DNA from: Porphyromonas circumdentaria
GTDB taxonomy: Bacteria; Bacteroidota; Bacteroidia; Bacteroidales; Porphyromonadaceae
Assembly (NCBI RefSeq): GCF_900167105.1
Contig: NZ_FUXE01000004.1
Coordinates: 104,089 to 168,088, forward strand
DNA length: 64,000 nucleotides
Direction: 5' to 3'
Position numbers and translations under genes: made by a program
Notes under the pieces: model-generated
Told to the model about the DNA's origin: nothing
The model's input: the letters and a program-made list of their open reading frames with translations, nothing else
Database searches by the model: none
Shown here: positions 16,289-23,887 of the stretch, in pieces
Numbering within the stretch: the first letter of the stretch is position 1
How the letters are laid out: each line of letters begins with the position of its first letter

Positions 16289-16321
16289 AGACATCCTAAG
16301 CTGTTAGGGTGTCTTTTTTTA
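16289..16321 (+). terminator. Intrinsic terminator of rplS
   Basis: Stem AGACATCCTAA / TTAGGGTGTCT with a 4-nt loop (gctg), followed by a run of T. Confidence 0.85.
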
Positions 16322-16450
16322 TAGATAGATAAAAAAGCATTGTGCCGTGTGCCTCTTAAAAAGGTGGTGTACAATGCTTTTGATGTATTTCCCGAAGTCA
16401 GAAAAGTCTTACTCAGAGGTCTTTCTCTCCGAGAGGCTCAGAAGTACTTC

Positions 16451-17101
16451 TTATTTCGCACGGTGCGTCCAAAGAGGTATGCTATAAGATATCATAGGCA
16501 TGAAGGAGTGGAAAGTTCTCCTCCCCTTTTTTCCATTGCTTTGCGTTACACCCCAGAACCCATTTATTTGGTACGAAAGACCTACTTCTAAAGTCGATCC
16601 TCCCAGTTTGAAAGCGAGATGTGTACCCAAGTCGATGGCTACTCCATGGTTCATCTCTCCCTTGCCGAGGTTGCCTACCAGTCTTTGATTGGCATATCCG
16701 AAGCCCTCGTCTAATACCCAAAAGAGGTTTTTAGTGATGGGGCGATACTGACTTGTTTTGAGAAGTATGCGGTGCGTGTTAAGCATCCATTGATTTTCTC
16801 CACCCGTAGGGATGGGGCTGGCAGCATAGTTGATTTCCTGCATAGAGTAGCTCACCCCGAAACGGTTGTATTGCGTACCGTACATTAGAGAAAGTGTACC
16901 CTCTTCCAACGCTCTCTTGTCCAGTAATAATTCGGAAGAACGGGTTATTTCGCTACGCATACTGCTCTCCGTAACGAGTTTGGTCATACCTATCCGACCA
17001 TGGAGAGAGAGGAAACGTGTCTCTTTTTTAGTCTCTTGTGCATAGAGGGTACTGCCCAATATAAGAAGGGCAAAGGATAGAAAGAATAGGAGCTTCTTCA
17101 T
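16451..17101 (-). CDS. Small outer-membrane beta-barrel-like protein
   Basis: 216 residues with a signal peptide (MKKLLFFLSFALLILGSTLYAQ). The mature part has alternating hydrophobic/polar strands (FGVSYSMQEINYAA, LEVGLSYQINGFWGV, FHSFMPMISYSIPLW) typical of an 8- to 10-strand barrel in Bacteroidetes, but no named family was recognised. Convergent with rplS and transcribed away from the flavodoxin-catalase pair. Confidence 0.65.
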   Translation of the reverse strand: MKKLLFFLSFALLILGSTLYAQETKKETRFLSLHGRIGMTKLVTESSMRSEITRSSELLLDKRALEEGTLSLMYGTQYNRFGVSYSMQEINYAASPIPTGGENQWMLNTHRILLKTSQYRPITKNLFWVLDEGFGYANQRLVGNLGKGEMNHGVAIDLGTHLAFKLGGSTLEVGLSYQINGFWGVTQSNGKKGRRTFHSFMPMISYSIPLWTHRAK

Positions 17102-17591
17102 AGAATCTTGTTTTTTTGAAGTTTTTTACGTGGTAAATATATATAAAAAACTAATTCGTCTGTTTTTTCTATCGTTACAACAAGAAGATTTTTAGAGAAA
17201 ACAGGCTATAAGTCTACTCTGTACGCTATTTCCCCTTGTATTCATAGTGTGATTGGGGGGGTATATCTCTATGAGGCTTTTTATATAAAAATAGATGTAA
17301 CGTGTCTTTAGGTGTAAATTGTGAAATAAATTTCTATCTTTGACATGATGAGAGAATAATAGAGGGGATATTCGTGTAGGCTCCCTTGGGGAGGTGGGCT
17401 TCTCTCTCGATTTTAATACTCCAAAAAGAGTTAAACGATGGGTTTGTGCTATCCTCTCTCCGCATAAAAAGCGACTTTTTTACCTCTTATATATACTTTT
17501 ATAGATAGTGCCTATAAATCTATAAATACATACAATTAAGAAACGCAACGAGAGCTAATACCTTTGTCGCAAATAAAAAAGAAAATTAGCT
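17102..17591. other. 490-bp intergenic region with two possible plus-strand -7 boxes
   Basis: TATCTTTG at 17335-17342 and TACCTTTG at 17559-17566 both match the -7 consensus and point toward the flavodoxin-catalase genes; neither has a well-placed TTG, which is compatible with activator-dependent promoters such as peroxide-responsive ones. The nearer one is 26 bp before the flavodoxin start. No gene or strong RNA structure was seen in the rest. Confidence 0.45.
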
Positions 17592-18038
17592 ATGAAGGCA
17601 ACTATCCTGTACAGCAGTCGTCGTGGAAAAACGGCACAATACGCTCGAGAGATTGCGATGCACCTCTGGAGTCAAGGGCTCAGTGTGAGCCTCTGTTCGA
17701 CGGCCGACTTTACGCCCGAAAAGATGAACGACTGCGAACTCTTGGTGCTGGGCTGCTGGACCAGTGGATGGTTCGTTGTCCATCAACATCCCAATCGTCG
17801 TTGGGTACAGTTCGCACAGCAGCAACTTACAACTCCCCTGCCTAAGCATCTTTTGCTCTTTACGACCTACAAGTTTCGCACAGGGTCGATGTTCAAAAAC
17901 ATGAAGCATCACTTGCCTTTGGGTGGCGTAGAGGCGGTACACACCCTAAAGTCCAAAACGGGAGCGCTTACCGAAGAGCAAAAAAGTAGCCTGAATTGTA
18001 TAGCGCAGCAGGTACGTGGTCAGCAAAAGGCTACATAA
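17592..18038 (+). CDS. Flavodoxin-family protein
   Basis: 148 residues, cytoplasmic. The N-terminus [18 protein letters not shown] is the flavodoxin strand-loop for FMN phosphate; [17 protein letters not shown] fits strand 3 and loop. It is close to a short-chain flavodoxin in size. It precedes the catalase gene by 38 bp on the same strand, so the two probably form an oxidative-stress operon, with the flavodoxin possibly acting as an alternative electron carrier when ferredoxin is damaged (inference). Confidence 0.75.
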   Translation: MKATILYSSRRGKTAQYAREIAMHLWSQGLSVSLCSTADFTPEKMNDCELLVLGCWTSGWFVVHQHPNRRWVQFAQQQLTTPLPKHLLLFTTYKFRTGSMFKNMKHHLPLGGVEAVHTLKSKTGALTEEQKSSLNCIAQQVRGQQKAT

Positions 18039-18076
18039 ACTCAAAAGAAAAGCAAGAAATAAATAATAAAAAGATT

Positions 18077-19540
18077 ATGGACGAAATCAAAAAATTGACT
18101 ACCGCAGCGGGTGCTCCCGTTGGAGACAATCAGAACGTTGCGACAGCGGGTAAACGTGGCCCTATGTTGCTGCAAGATGTATGGTACATTGAAAAAATGT
18201 CGCACTTCAATCGTGAGGTAATCCCCGAGCGTCGTATGCACGCTAAGGGCAGTGGAGCGTACGGAAAGTTTACCGTAACGCACGACATTACCCAATATAC
18301 CAAGGCGGCTATTTTCAGCCAAATCGGTAAGGAAACAGAGGTGTTTGCTCGCTTTTCTACTGTAGCGGGTGAGCGTGGTGCTGCTGACCATGAGCGAGAT
18401 ATTCGTGGCTTTGCGGTTAAGTTCTACACCGAAGAGGGCAACTGGGACTTGGTAGGTAACAATACACCTGTGTTCTTTCTGCGCGACCCTCTTAAGTTCC
18501 CCGATTTGAACCACGTGGTAAAGCGCGATCCCCGTACGAACATGCGAAGCGCACACAACAACTGGGACTTCTGGACGCTCCTCCCTGAGGCACTCCACCA
18601 AGTAACCATCACGATGAGTGATAGAGGTATTCCTTACTCTTACCGTCATATGCATGGTTATGGTAGCCATACATTCTCATTCATCAATGCAGAGGGGGTG
18701 CGCCACTGGGTTAAGTTTCACTTCCACACGCATCAGGGTATTAAGAATGTAACCGATGCAGAAGCAGAGGCAATCATCGGTAAGGATCGTGAGAGTCATC
18801 AGCGCGATTTGTATGAAGCTATTGAGCGGGGAGATTTCCCTCGTTGGACTATGAAGGTGCAAATTATGACCGAGCAACAGGCTAAGGAGATGCCTTACAA
18901 TCCTTTCGATCTCACGAAGGTATGGTCTCAAAAGGAGTTCCCTCTTATCGAAGTGGGTGTCTTGGAGCTCAATCGTAATCCTGAAAACTACTTTGCAGAG
19001 GTAGAGCAATCAGCTTTTAACCCTGCCGATGTAGTACCTGGTATCAGTTTCTCGCCCGACCGTATGCTACAGGGGCGTCTCTTTGCCTATGGCGATGCGC
19101 ACCGCTACCGCTTGGGAGTGAACCATCACCAGATACCTGTTAATAAGAGCCGTTGTCCCTTCCTCAATATGTACCATAGAGATGGGGCGATGCGTGTAGA
19201 TGGTAACTACGGCTCTCGTTTGGGCTACGAACCCAATAGCTACGGACACTGGGCCGATCAGAACGAATACAAAGAACCGATGCTCGAGCTTGACGGGGCG
19301 GCGTATCAGTGGGATTTCAGAGAGGACGACTGCGACTACTACTCTCAGCCTCGTGCCCTCTTTAGATTGATGAGCCCTGAACAGCAACAAGTACTTTTTG
19401 AAAATACGGCCCGTGCTATGGGAGATATTCCTAAGCATATCAAAATAAGGCACATTGTCAACTGCTACCGTGCCGACGAAGAGTACGGAAAAGGGGTTGC
19501 TAAGGCCTTGGGCATCAGTATGGACGAAGTAGAGCTGTAA
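18077..19540 (+). CDS. katA: Monofunctional haem catalase
   Basis: 487 residues, a small-subunit clade catalase. The distal His is His55 in [33 protein letters not shown] and [15 protein letters not shown] follow; the haem-ligand Tyr is about residue 338 in [14 protein letters not shown]. Start set at the ATG 18077 because the peptide [16 protein letters not shown] is a normal catalase N-terminus; the frame is open further upstream only from a TTG within the flavodoxin gene. It splits hydrogen peroxide in the cytoplasm. Catalase is patchy in Porphyromonas-like organisms, so it is useful for strain identification. Confidence 0.96.
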   Translation: MDEIKKLTTAAGAPVGDNQNVATAGKRGPMLLQDVWYIEKMSHFNREVIPERRMHAKGSGAYGKFTVTHDITQYTKAAIFSQIGKETEVFARFSTVAGERGAADHERDIRGFAVKFYTEEGNWDLVGNNTPVFFLRDPLKFPDLNHVVKRDPRTNMRSAHNNWDFWTLLPEALHQVTITMSDRGIPYSYRHMHGYGSHTFSFINAEGVRHWVKFHFHTHQGIKNVTDAEAEAIIGKDRESHQRDLYEAIERGDFPRWTMKVQIMTEQQAKEMPYNPFDLTKVWSQKEFPLIEVGVLELNRNPENYFAEVEQSAFNPADVVPGISFSPDRMLQGRLFAYGDAHRYRLGVNHHQIPVNKSRCPFLNMYHRDGAMRVDGNYGSRLGYEPNSYGHWADQNEYKEPMLELDGAAYQWDFREDDCDYYSQPRALFRLMSPEQQQVLFENTARAMGDIPKHIKIRHIVNCYRADEEYGKGVAKALGISMDEVEL

Positions 19541-19877
19541 AAGCTCTTGCATTGAGAGACTCAAAGAGGGACCCGACCCTTCCGAGGCTCGAAGCTGGGG
19601 GAAAGCTCTTTCGGCAATGTGTCTCTATCAAATTCTTTTCGGTCAAAAAGGTCGGATGTGTTCCCATAGGCCTTCTCTTTTGGCAAGAAAAAGTTTGTTG
19701 AAACAGACCTTAGGGAGTCTGTACAACCCTCTTGGATATGTGATAAGATTTGTGATTTAGTTTCTTTTTTAGAGTCTGTCCTCTTTTCTTTCTCCCATAA
19801 AGGAAGAATGGGCAGGCTCTCTTTTATTTGTCGGAGGAGGTTTCTGGGGCTTCTGATGGAGGTTCTCCCAAAAAGGG

Positions 19878-19987
19878 ATATATTCCAACGCACAAAACCA
19901 CTCGTGCAAACTTCACTTTCCTCCCGAGTAAACTTTACTCCTCTCGGGTATAAACTTTCATTAGCACCTGTGCAAACTATCAATGGA
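19878..19987. repeat. Five-unit 22-bp array with AAAC core
   Basis: Rows starting 19878, 19900, 19922, 19944 and 19966 each have AAC or AAAC ending at row position 12, exactly 22 bp apart. The rows at 19900-19966 share RTRYAAACTWTCA-like cores, for example GTGCAAACTTC, GAGTAAACTTT, GTATAAACTTT and GTGCAAACTAT. A TAnnTTTG box stands 15 bp downstream at 20002. Same family as the array at 4665-4818. Confidence 0.85.
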
Positions 19988-20001
19988 AATAATTTGTGAT
20001 A

Positions 20002-20009
20002 TATTTTTG
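20002..20009 (+). promoter_or_regulatory. -7 box (TATTTTTG) following the 22-bp array
   Basis: Matches TAnnTTTG. No TTG at the -33 position, which falls within the last repeat row. Confidence 0.45.
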
Positions 20010-20063
20010 TGTTAAAAGTAAGTCGTAAGAGGGGGTGTTTGAAAATAAGTGATAGGAGAGGGT

Positions 20064-20507
20064 ATGAAACTGAAAATTCCGCCAGTGGTTGTATGCGCAC
20101 TCTTTGCCGTGTTGATGTGGGGTGTTGCATGGAACTTTTCGCTGCTACATTTTCGTTCACTTTACGTGGCAGGCATCTCAATTCTTCTCGGGGGAGGTGT
20201 AGCCCTTGCGGGCGTAGTTGCCTTTCGGAAAGCACAAACTACTGTCCACCCGCAGAAGTTCGATGGCTGCAAAGCTCTTGTAGACTCGGGAATCTATGCT
20301 CTAAGTCGCAACCCGATGTATTTGGGTATGGCAATAATCCTCTTCGGTTGGGCTTTTTGGTTGGGCGAGATGCTCGCTTTACTCGGTGTAGTCGGCTTCG
20401 TGCTATATATGAACTACTTTCAAATCTGCCCCGAAGAGCAGATGCTCAAGGCTAAGTTTGGGGCAACTTTCGAGAAGTACTGTCAGAAAACTCGCAGATG
20501 GCTCTAA
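20064..20507 (+). CDS. Membrane methyltransferase, isoprenylcysteine carboxyl methyltransferase / PEMT-like
   Basis: 147 residues from the ATG at 20064, which has an AGGAGAGG sequence just upstream; a GTG 15 bp earlier is less likely. Four hydrophobic segments are visible. The SAM-binding signature of the family is present: SRNPMYLGMAIILFGWAF (residues ~86-103) and, near the C-terminus, EEQMLKAKFGATFEKYCQKTRRW. These enzymes methylate lipids, phospholipids or small substrates at the inner membrane. The substrate cannot be told from sequence. Confidence 0.85.
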   Translation: MKLKIPPVVVCALFAVLMWGVAWNFSLLHFRSLYVAGISILLGGGVALAGVVAFRKAQTTVHPQKFDGCKALVDSGIYALSRNPMYLGMAIILFGWAFWLGEMLALLGVVGFVLYMNYFQICPEEQMLKAKFGATFEKYCQKTRRWL

Positions 20508-20648
20508 TCAGAATAGAGCCTTTCTTTTGAAAAATCCAAAAGAAAGGTGGAGAGATTCTTCTCAAGCCCATATCTTTCCATACAATGAAATGTACCTCTT
20601 TTTGCTTTTTCTCTATAACTTTGTTGTTGTGAGGAGGGTTTTAGTTTT

Positions 20649-21692
20649 ATGTTAGCCCAGATAGTAGATGTATCTCAATGGACGGAACAGCAAATTCAGG
20701 CCGAGGGGACACGAGATAAGAACGTGTTGATAAGTCCTGAGGATGGGAAGACGTATTACTTTAAGAAGTCGCTCAATAAAATGGGAAAGAGTTATCCCTT
20801 TGAGTTTTGGTCAGAGATTGTAGCAAGCAAAATTGGCAAAGCTTTGGGATTTTCTGTGGCGGACTATAATTTAGGTATTATCACTTCCGAGGGTAAGGTG
20901 CAAACAGTAGGAGCTTTGGTCGAGTCTGTTCATGCTTTGGATGAAGAGCTGGTCTCTGGGTATAGTCTAATTGTACAGTATTACCCACTATTTAGCCATA
21001 CTTATAAGGAGGAGCATCGTTTAGAACTGATTCTCAGAACCCTCAAATCTCACGGCTTAGAGAAGGAGTCGAAGCGGGTGTTTGAGTGTATGCTTTTTGA
21101 TGCCATTATCGGTAATACAGACCGACACTCAGAAAACTGGGCTTTTATCATTACAGATAGTTTCTCCAGATTTCTAAAAAACTTGGAAGAGGCTTCTGAG
21201 GGTGAAAACGCAAAGTCTGGAGAGCAGGAAAAACCATTTTGGGATAAGATTGATTGGGTGATAAAGAAACTTATTTCTGCGTTGATGCGTTTCTCTCCTT
21301 TATACGACAATGGAAGCTCCTTGGGTAGAGAGATTGTAGAAGATAAAATTGTGCGTATGGTGCACGATTCGGAGGCAATGGAAAAATATATCCTTTCTGG
21401 AAAGCCTGATATTAGAGTAGTGGAAAAGAAGATATCCTTTCTTGAAACGATAAAATACCTTTTGTCCAACTGTGATTATGAGAAACCTATGAGAGAGGTA
21501 ATACAAAAGATGAGAAAGGCTTATCACAGAGATACGATTCGATTTATATTGGACAACGTGGATAGGAAGTGTATCGATAAAGTCCCAGAGCAATATAGAT
21601 TGAGCAAGGAGCGAAAGGAGTTTATGTATCGGCTCATTACGGAGCGTATAGAGCGTATCATTAAAATGGAGGAAACATTATGTGCCATATAG
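20649..21692 (+). CDS. HipA-like Ser/Thr kinase lacking the N-terminal subdomain
   Basis: 347 residues. Kinase landmarks: KTYYFKKSL (nucleotide-binding Lys near 39-40), FEFWSEIVASKIGKALG (residues 51-67), catalytic IIGNTDRHSENWAF (residues 153-166, Asp158) and the metal-binding SPLYDNGSSLG (Asp220). This is the HipA/CtkA pattern. The chain starts directly with the kinase core, without the N-subdomain 1 of full HipA. The start codon is ATG at 20649; the 3' end overlaps the HIRAN gene by 13 bp. No HipB-type HTH gene is adjacent. Likely a regulatory or toxin kinase; the target is unknown. Confidence 0.8.
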   Translation: MLAQIVDVSQWTEQQIQAEGTRDKNVLISPEDGKTYYFKKSLNKMGKSYPFEFWSEIVASKIGKALGFSVADYNLGIITSEGKVQTVGALVESVHALDEELVSGYSLIVQYYPLFSHTYKEEHRLELILRTLKSHGLEKESKRVFECMLFDAIIGNTDRHSENWAFIITDSFSRFLKNLEEASEGENAKSGEQEKPFWDKIDWVIKKLISALMRFSPLYDNGSSLGREIVEDKIVRMVHDSEAMEKYILSGKPDIRVVEKKISFLETIKYLLSNCDYEKPMREVIQKMRKAYHRDTIRFILDNVDRKCIDKVPEQYRLSKERKEFMYRLITERIERIIKMEETLCAI

Positions 21693-22381
21693 TAGACCCA
21701 GCTTGGGTAAAAGATTGTCCCTTTAGAACCATTCTGGTGAGTTGGCGGGCTGGATTAGGCCAATGTCGACATATTGTCGGAGAGATTACTTTAGACGAAG
21801 AGAGAGGGGCTCTATTCTCTTACCGAGCAGGTGTCTCGGAAATCAAAAAGGAGGGGTTTATGGGTTTTCACGGACTTCCTTTAGAGAACCCGATTGATCA
21901 GAAGACCGCTTTTGATTTATTTCTTAGACGAATTATCAATACAGAACGAGAAGACGCCGAGCATAAACTCGCTTTTTGGGGCATAAAGCCCGAGCTAATG
22001 CCCAATAAGTTGTACCTTTTGGGGGCAACTCAAGGGCGCAGTGCTAACGATGAATTTGAGTTTTTGCCTGTCTTACAGCAGATGTCTATTCCTTATACAT
22101 TTGTTACGGATATTGCAGGTATAAGCTATTCCCAGATAGATCTCAAACAGTTGTCTGTCGGGGAGAGAGTTATTTGTGAGGCAGAACCCGATAACCAGTA
22201 CGATGAGATGGCTGTTTGCGTGATGACTCAAGAGCGTAGAAAGATAGGCTACCTAAAGCGGGGAATTAATTGTTTGTTCTCTCAATTGGCTCCCCTCAAG
22301 GTTGATATCGTACACATTATAGATACTGAAAATATCAAGCAGGTATTTATTTCCTGTCAGATACCAGCCGCTTCACGCTAA
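21680..22381 (+). CDS. HIRAN-domain protein with HipA-N/HipS-like N-terminus
   Basis: 233 residues. The C-terminal half (about residues 137-215) fits the HIRAN domain: FVTDIAGISYSQIDL, then VICEAEPDNQYDEMAVCV and RKIGYLKRGIN. HIRAN domains bind DNA 3' ends or accompany DNA-repair enzymes. The N-terminal part (HIVGEITLDEERGALFSYRAG, FMGFHGLPLENP) resembles the HipA N-subdomain that in HipBST modules is a separate antitoxin, HipS. A good Shine-Dalgarno-like GGAGGAAA precedes the ATG inside the kinase gene. The HIRAN call is firmer than the HipS-like one. Confidence 0.7.
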   Translation: MCHIVDPAWVKDCPFRTILVSWRAGLGQCRHIVGEITLDEERGALFSYRAGVSEIKKEGFMGFHGLPLENPIDQKTAFDLFLRRIINTEREDAEHKLAFWGIKPELMPNKLYLLGATQGRSANDEFEFLPVLQQMSIPYTFVTDIAGISYSQIDLKQLSVGERVICEAEPDNQYDEMAVCVMTQERRKIGYLKRGINCLFSQLAPLKVDIVHIIDTENIKQVFISCQIPAASR

Positions 22382-22413
22382 GCATCGAGGGCAACGCATG
22401 TTATCTATTTTCC

Positions 22414-22442
22414 AGAGGCTATCTATTGGATAGTCTCTTTTT
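22414..22442 (+). terminator. Intrinsic terminator after the kinase/HIRAN pair
   Basis: AGAGGCTATC, loop tattg, GATAGTCTCT with one internal G-T pair, then T5. Confidence 0.8.
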
Positions 22443-22720
22443 GTGAAAAAATGTATAGAGAAGGATAAACCTCCGAATGTTCTTCTTGTCTAAATAAATA
22501 AGAGAGGGGGTGAGTATTCTATCTCCATTTTGTTAGAGGTTTATTATTCTTGTTTTTTTGAAAGGCTTTTTGCCACACTTGCGGATAATGCAATACCCCC
22601 TCTTCCTCGGAAAGTAGTTGAGGGTGTTTCTTTTGGGGACTTGTATCCTCAGCCACTTTCCTTATTGGGTCTCGTTATGCGAGAGAAAAGTAAAGAGGTT
22701 AGCGTAGAAGAATCCTTTTT

Positions 22721-23749
22721 ATGAAAAAGAAGAGAGTATTAGTAACAGGAGCATCGGGTACCGTAGGCTACGAAGTGTTGAAACAGCTTGTGGCGCAGAG
22801 TATGTGCTTCGATGTTACGGTTTTTGATATAGAAACACCCAAAAGCAGGCACGCTCTGGAGCCTTTTAGGGATAGAGTGAGGTTGGTTTATGGCGATGTA
22901 ACGCAGTCCAATCAATTGGTTACGGTATGTCGGGGTGTGGATTACGTGATTCATTTGGCAGCGGTAATCCCGCCTTTGGCTTATGAAAATAGGCAGTTGG
23001 CACAGCGTGTTAACGTAGAGGGTACGCGTGACCTCATCAGCAACTTGGAGAGCTATTCGCCCAATGCTTTCTTTGCTTATGGTTCTTCCATCTCTGTTTA
23101 TGGCGATCGTGTACAGGACCCTTGGATTCGTGTAACAGACCCGTTGAAGCCCTCCGAACGGGACTACTATGCAGTCACCAAGGTGGCGGCCGAGAAGATT
23201 GTGCGTGGGAGTAAACTACGTTGGACTATCTTTCGTCTTGCGGCCATTATGGGAGCTCAAAATCACAAGATGGGTTCACTGATGTATCGCATGCCACTTG
23301 GCACCCCCATAGAGATAATTTCGCCCGAAGATACAGCGCGTGCCTTTGTCAATGCGCTACAACAGGTTGATTTGCTCGAGGGTAAAATCTTTAATCTCGG
23401 TGGAGGAGCAGAGAATAGAATCTTCTTCCGTGACTTGTTGGTCAATAATTTCAGGCTCTTTGGATTGGGTAAATTCAACCTTCCCGCAAAGGCCTTTGCC
23501 GAGAAGAACTTTCACTGCGCCTATTATGCCGATGGAGATGAGCTGGAGAGTATCTTGCACTTTCGGCGTGATAACCTTGCTTCCTATTGGAAGCGTGTAG
23601 AGGATAGCATCCCCGCATGGCAGTATGTTTTGATGCGTTTGGTTGCTCCACTGGTCAAGAAAGTGTGGCTTTTCAAATCGGAGCCGTGGCAAGCCTACAA
23701 AACAGGAAATGTAAAGGAAATAAGGCACTTCTTTAGAGGGGTGTCTTGA
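22721..23749 (+). CDS. NAD-dependent epimerase/dehydratase (extended SDR)
   Basis: 342 residues. Rossmann motif VLVTGASGTVGYEVLKQL at the N-terminus; IHLAAV at about residue 84; the catalytic YxxxK as YYAVTKVAAEK near residue 148. Such proteins act on nucleotide sugars or related substrates; the specific substrate cannot be inferred. The ATG overlaps the end of a 64-codon open frame of doubtful reality. A bidirectional terminator follows. Confidence 0.88.
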   Translation: MKKKRVLVTGASGTVGYEVLKQLVAQSMCFDVTVFDIETPKSRHALEPFRDRVRLVYGDVTQSNQLVTVCRGVDYVIHLAAVIPPLAYENRQLAQRVNVEGTRDLISNLESYSPNAFFAYGSSISVYGDRVQDPWIRVTDPLKPSERDYYAVTKVAAEKIVRGSKLRWTIFRLAAIMGAQNHKMGSLMYRMPLGTPIEIISPEDTARAFVNALQQVDLLEGKIFNLGGGAENRIFFRDLLVNNFRLFGLGKFNLPAKAFAEKNFHCAYYADGDELESILHFRRDNLASYWKRVEDSIPAWQYVLMRLVAPLVKKVWLFKSEPWQAYKTGNVKEIRHFFRGVS

Positions 23750-23768
23750 TAAGAGAGAAGGAACAAAG

Positions 23769-23805
23769 AGAACCCTAAAAGCTTTTGTGAAGCTCTTGGG
23801 GTTCT
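23769..23805. terminator. Bidirectional terminator between SDR and T9SS-LRR genes
   Basis: AGAACCCTAAAAGCTT / AAGCTCTTGGGGTTCT with a short loop; convergent genes on both sides. Confidence 0.75.
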
Positions 23806-23887
23806 CTCATTGTGCCCCTCTTGGGGAGACTTTGGGGAAAGTGGCGCACAAACTCTTTAGAGCTGTGCTAATAAGTAAAGCACCACT

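Larger units (their letters stand above)
19541..20063. other. 520-bp intergenic region between katA and the methyltransferase
   Basis: No gene is supported here. It holds a 22-bp phased array (19878-19987) and a candidate -7 box TATTTTTG at 20002-20009 for the methyltransferase gene. Confidence 0.6.

Noticed and set aside
17996..18076. 27-residue extension of catalase into the flavodoxin gene
   Set aside because: TTG start and a non-catalase sequence; the normal N-terminus begins at 18077.
22530..22724. 64-codon frame overlapping the SDR start by 4 bp
   Set aside because: TTG start, no recognisable family, and only the overlap supports it. Possibly a remnant; not annotated.
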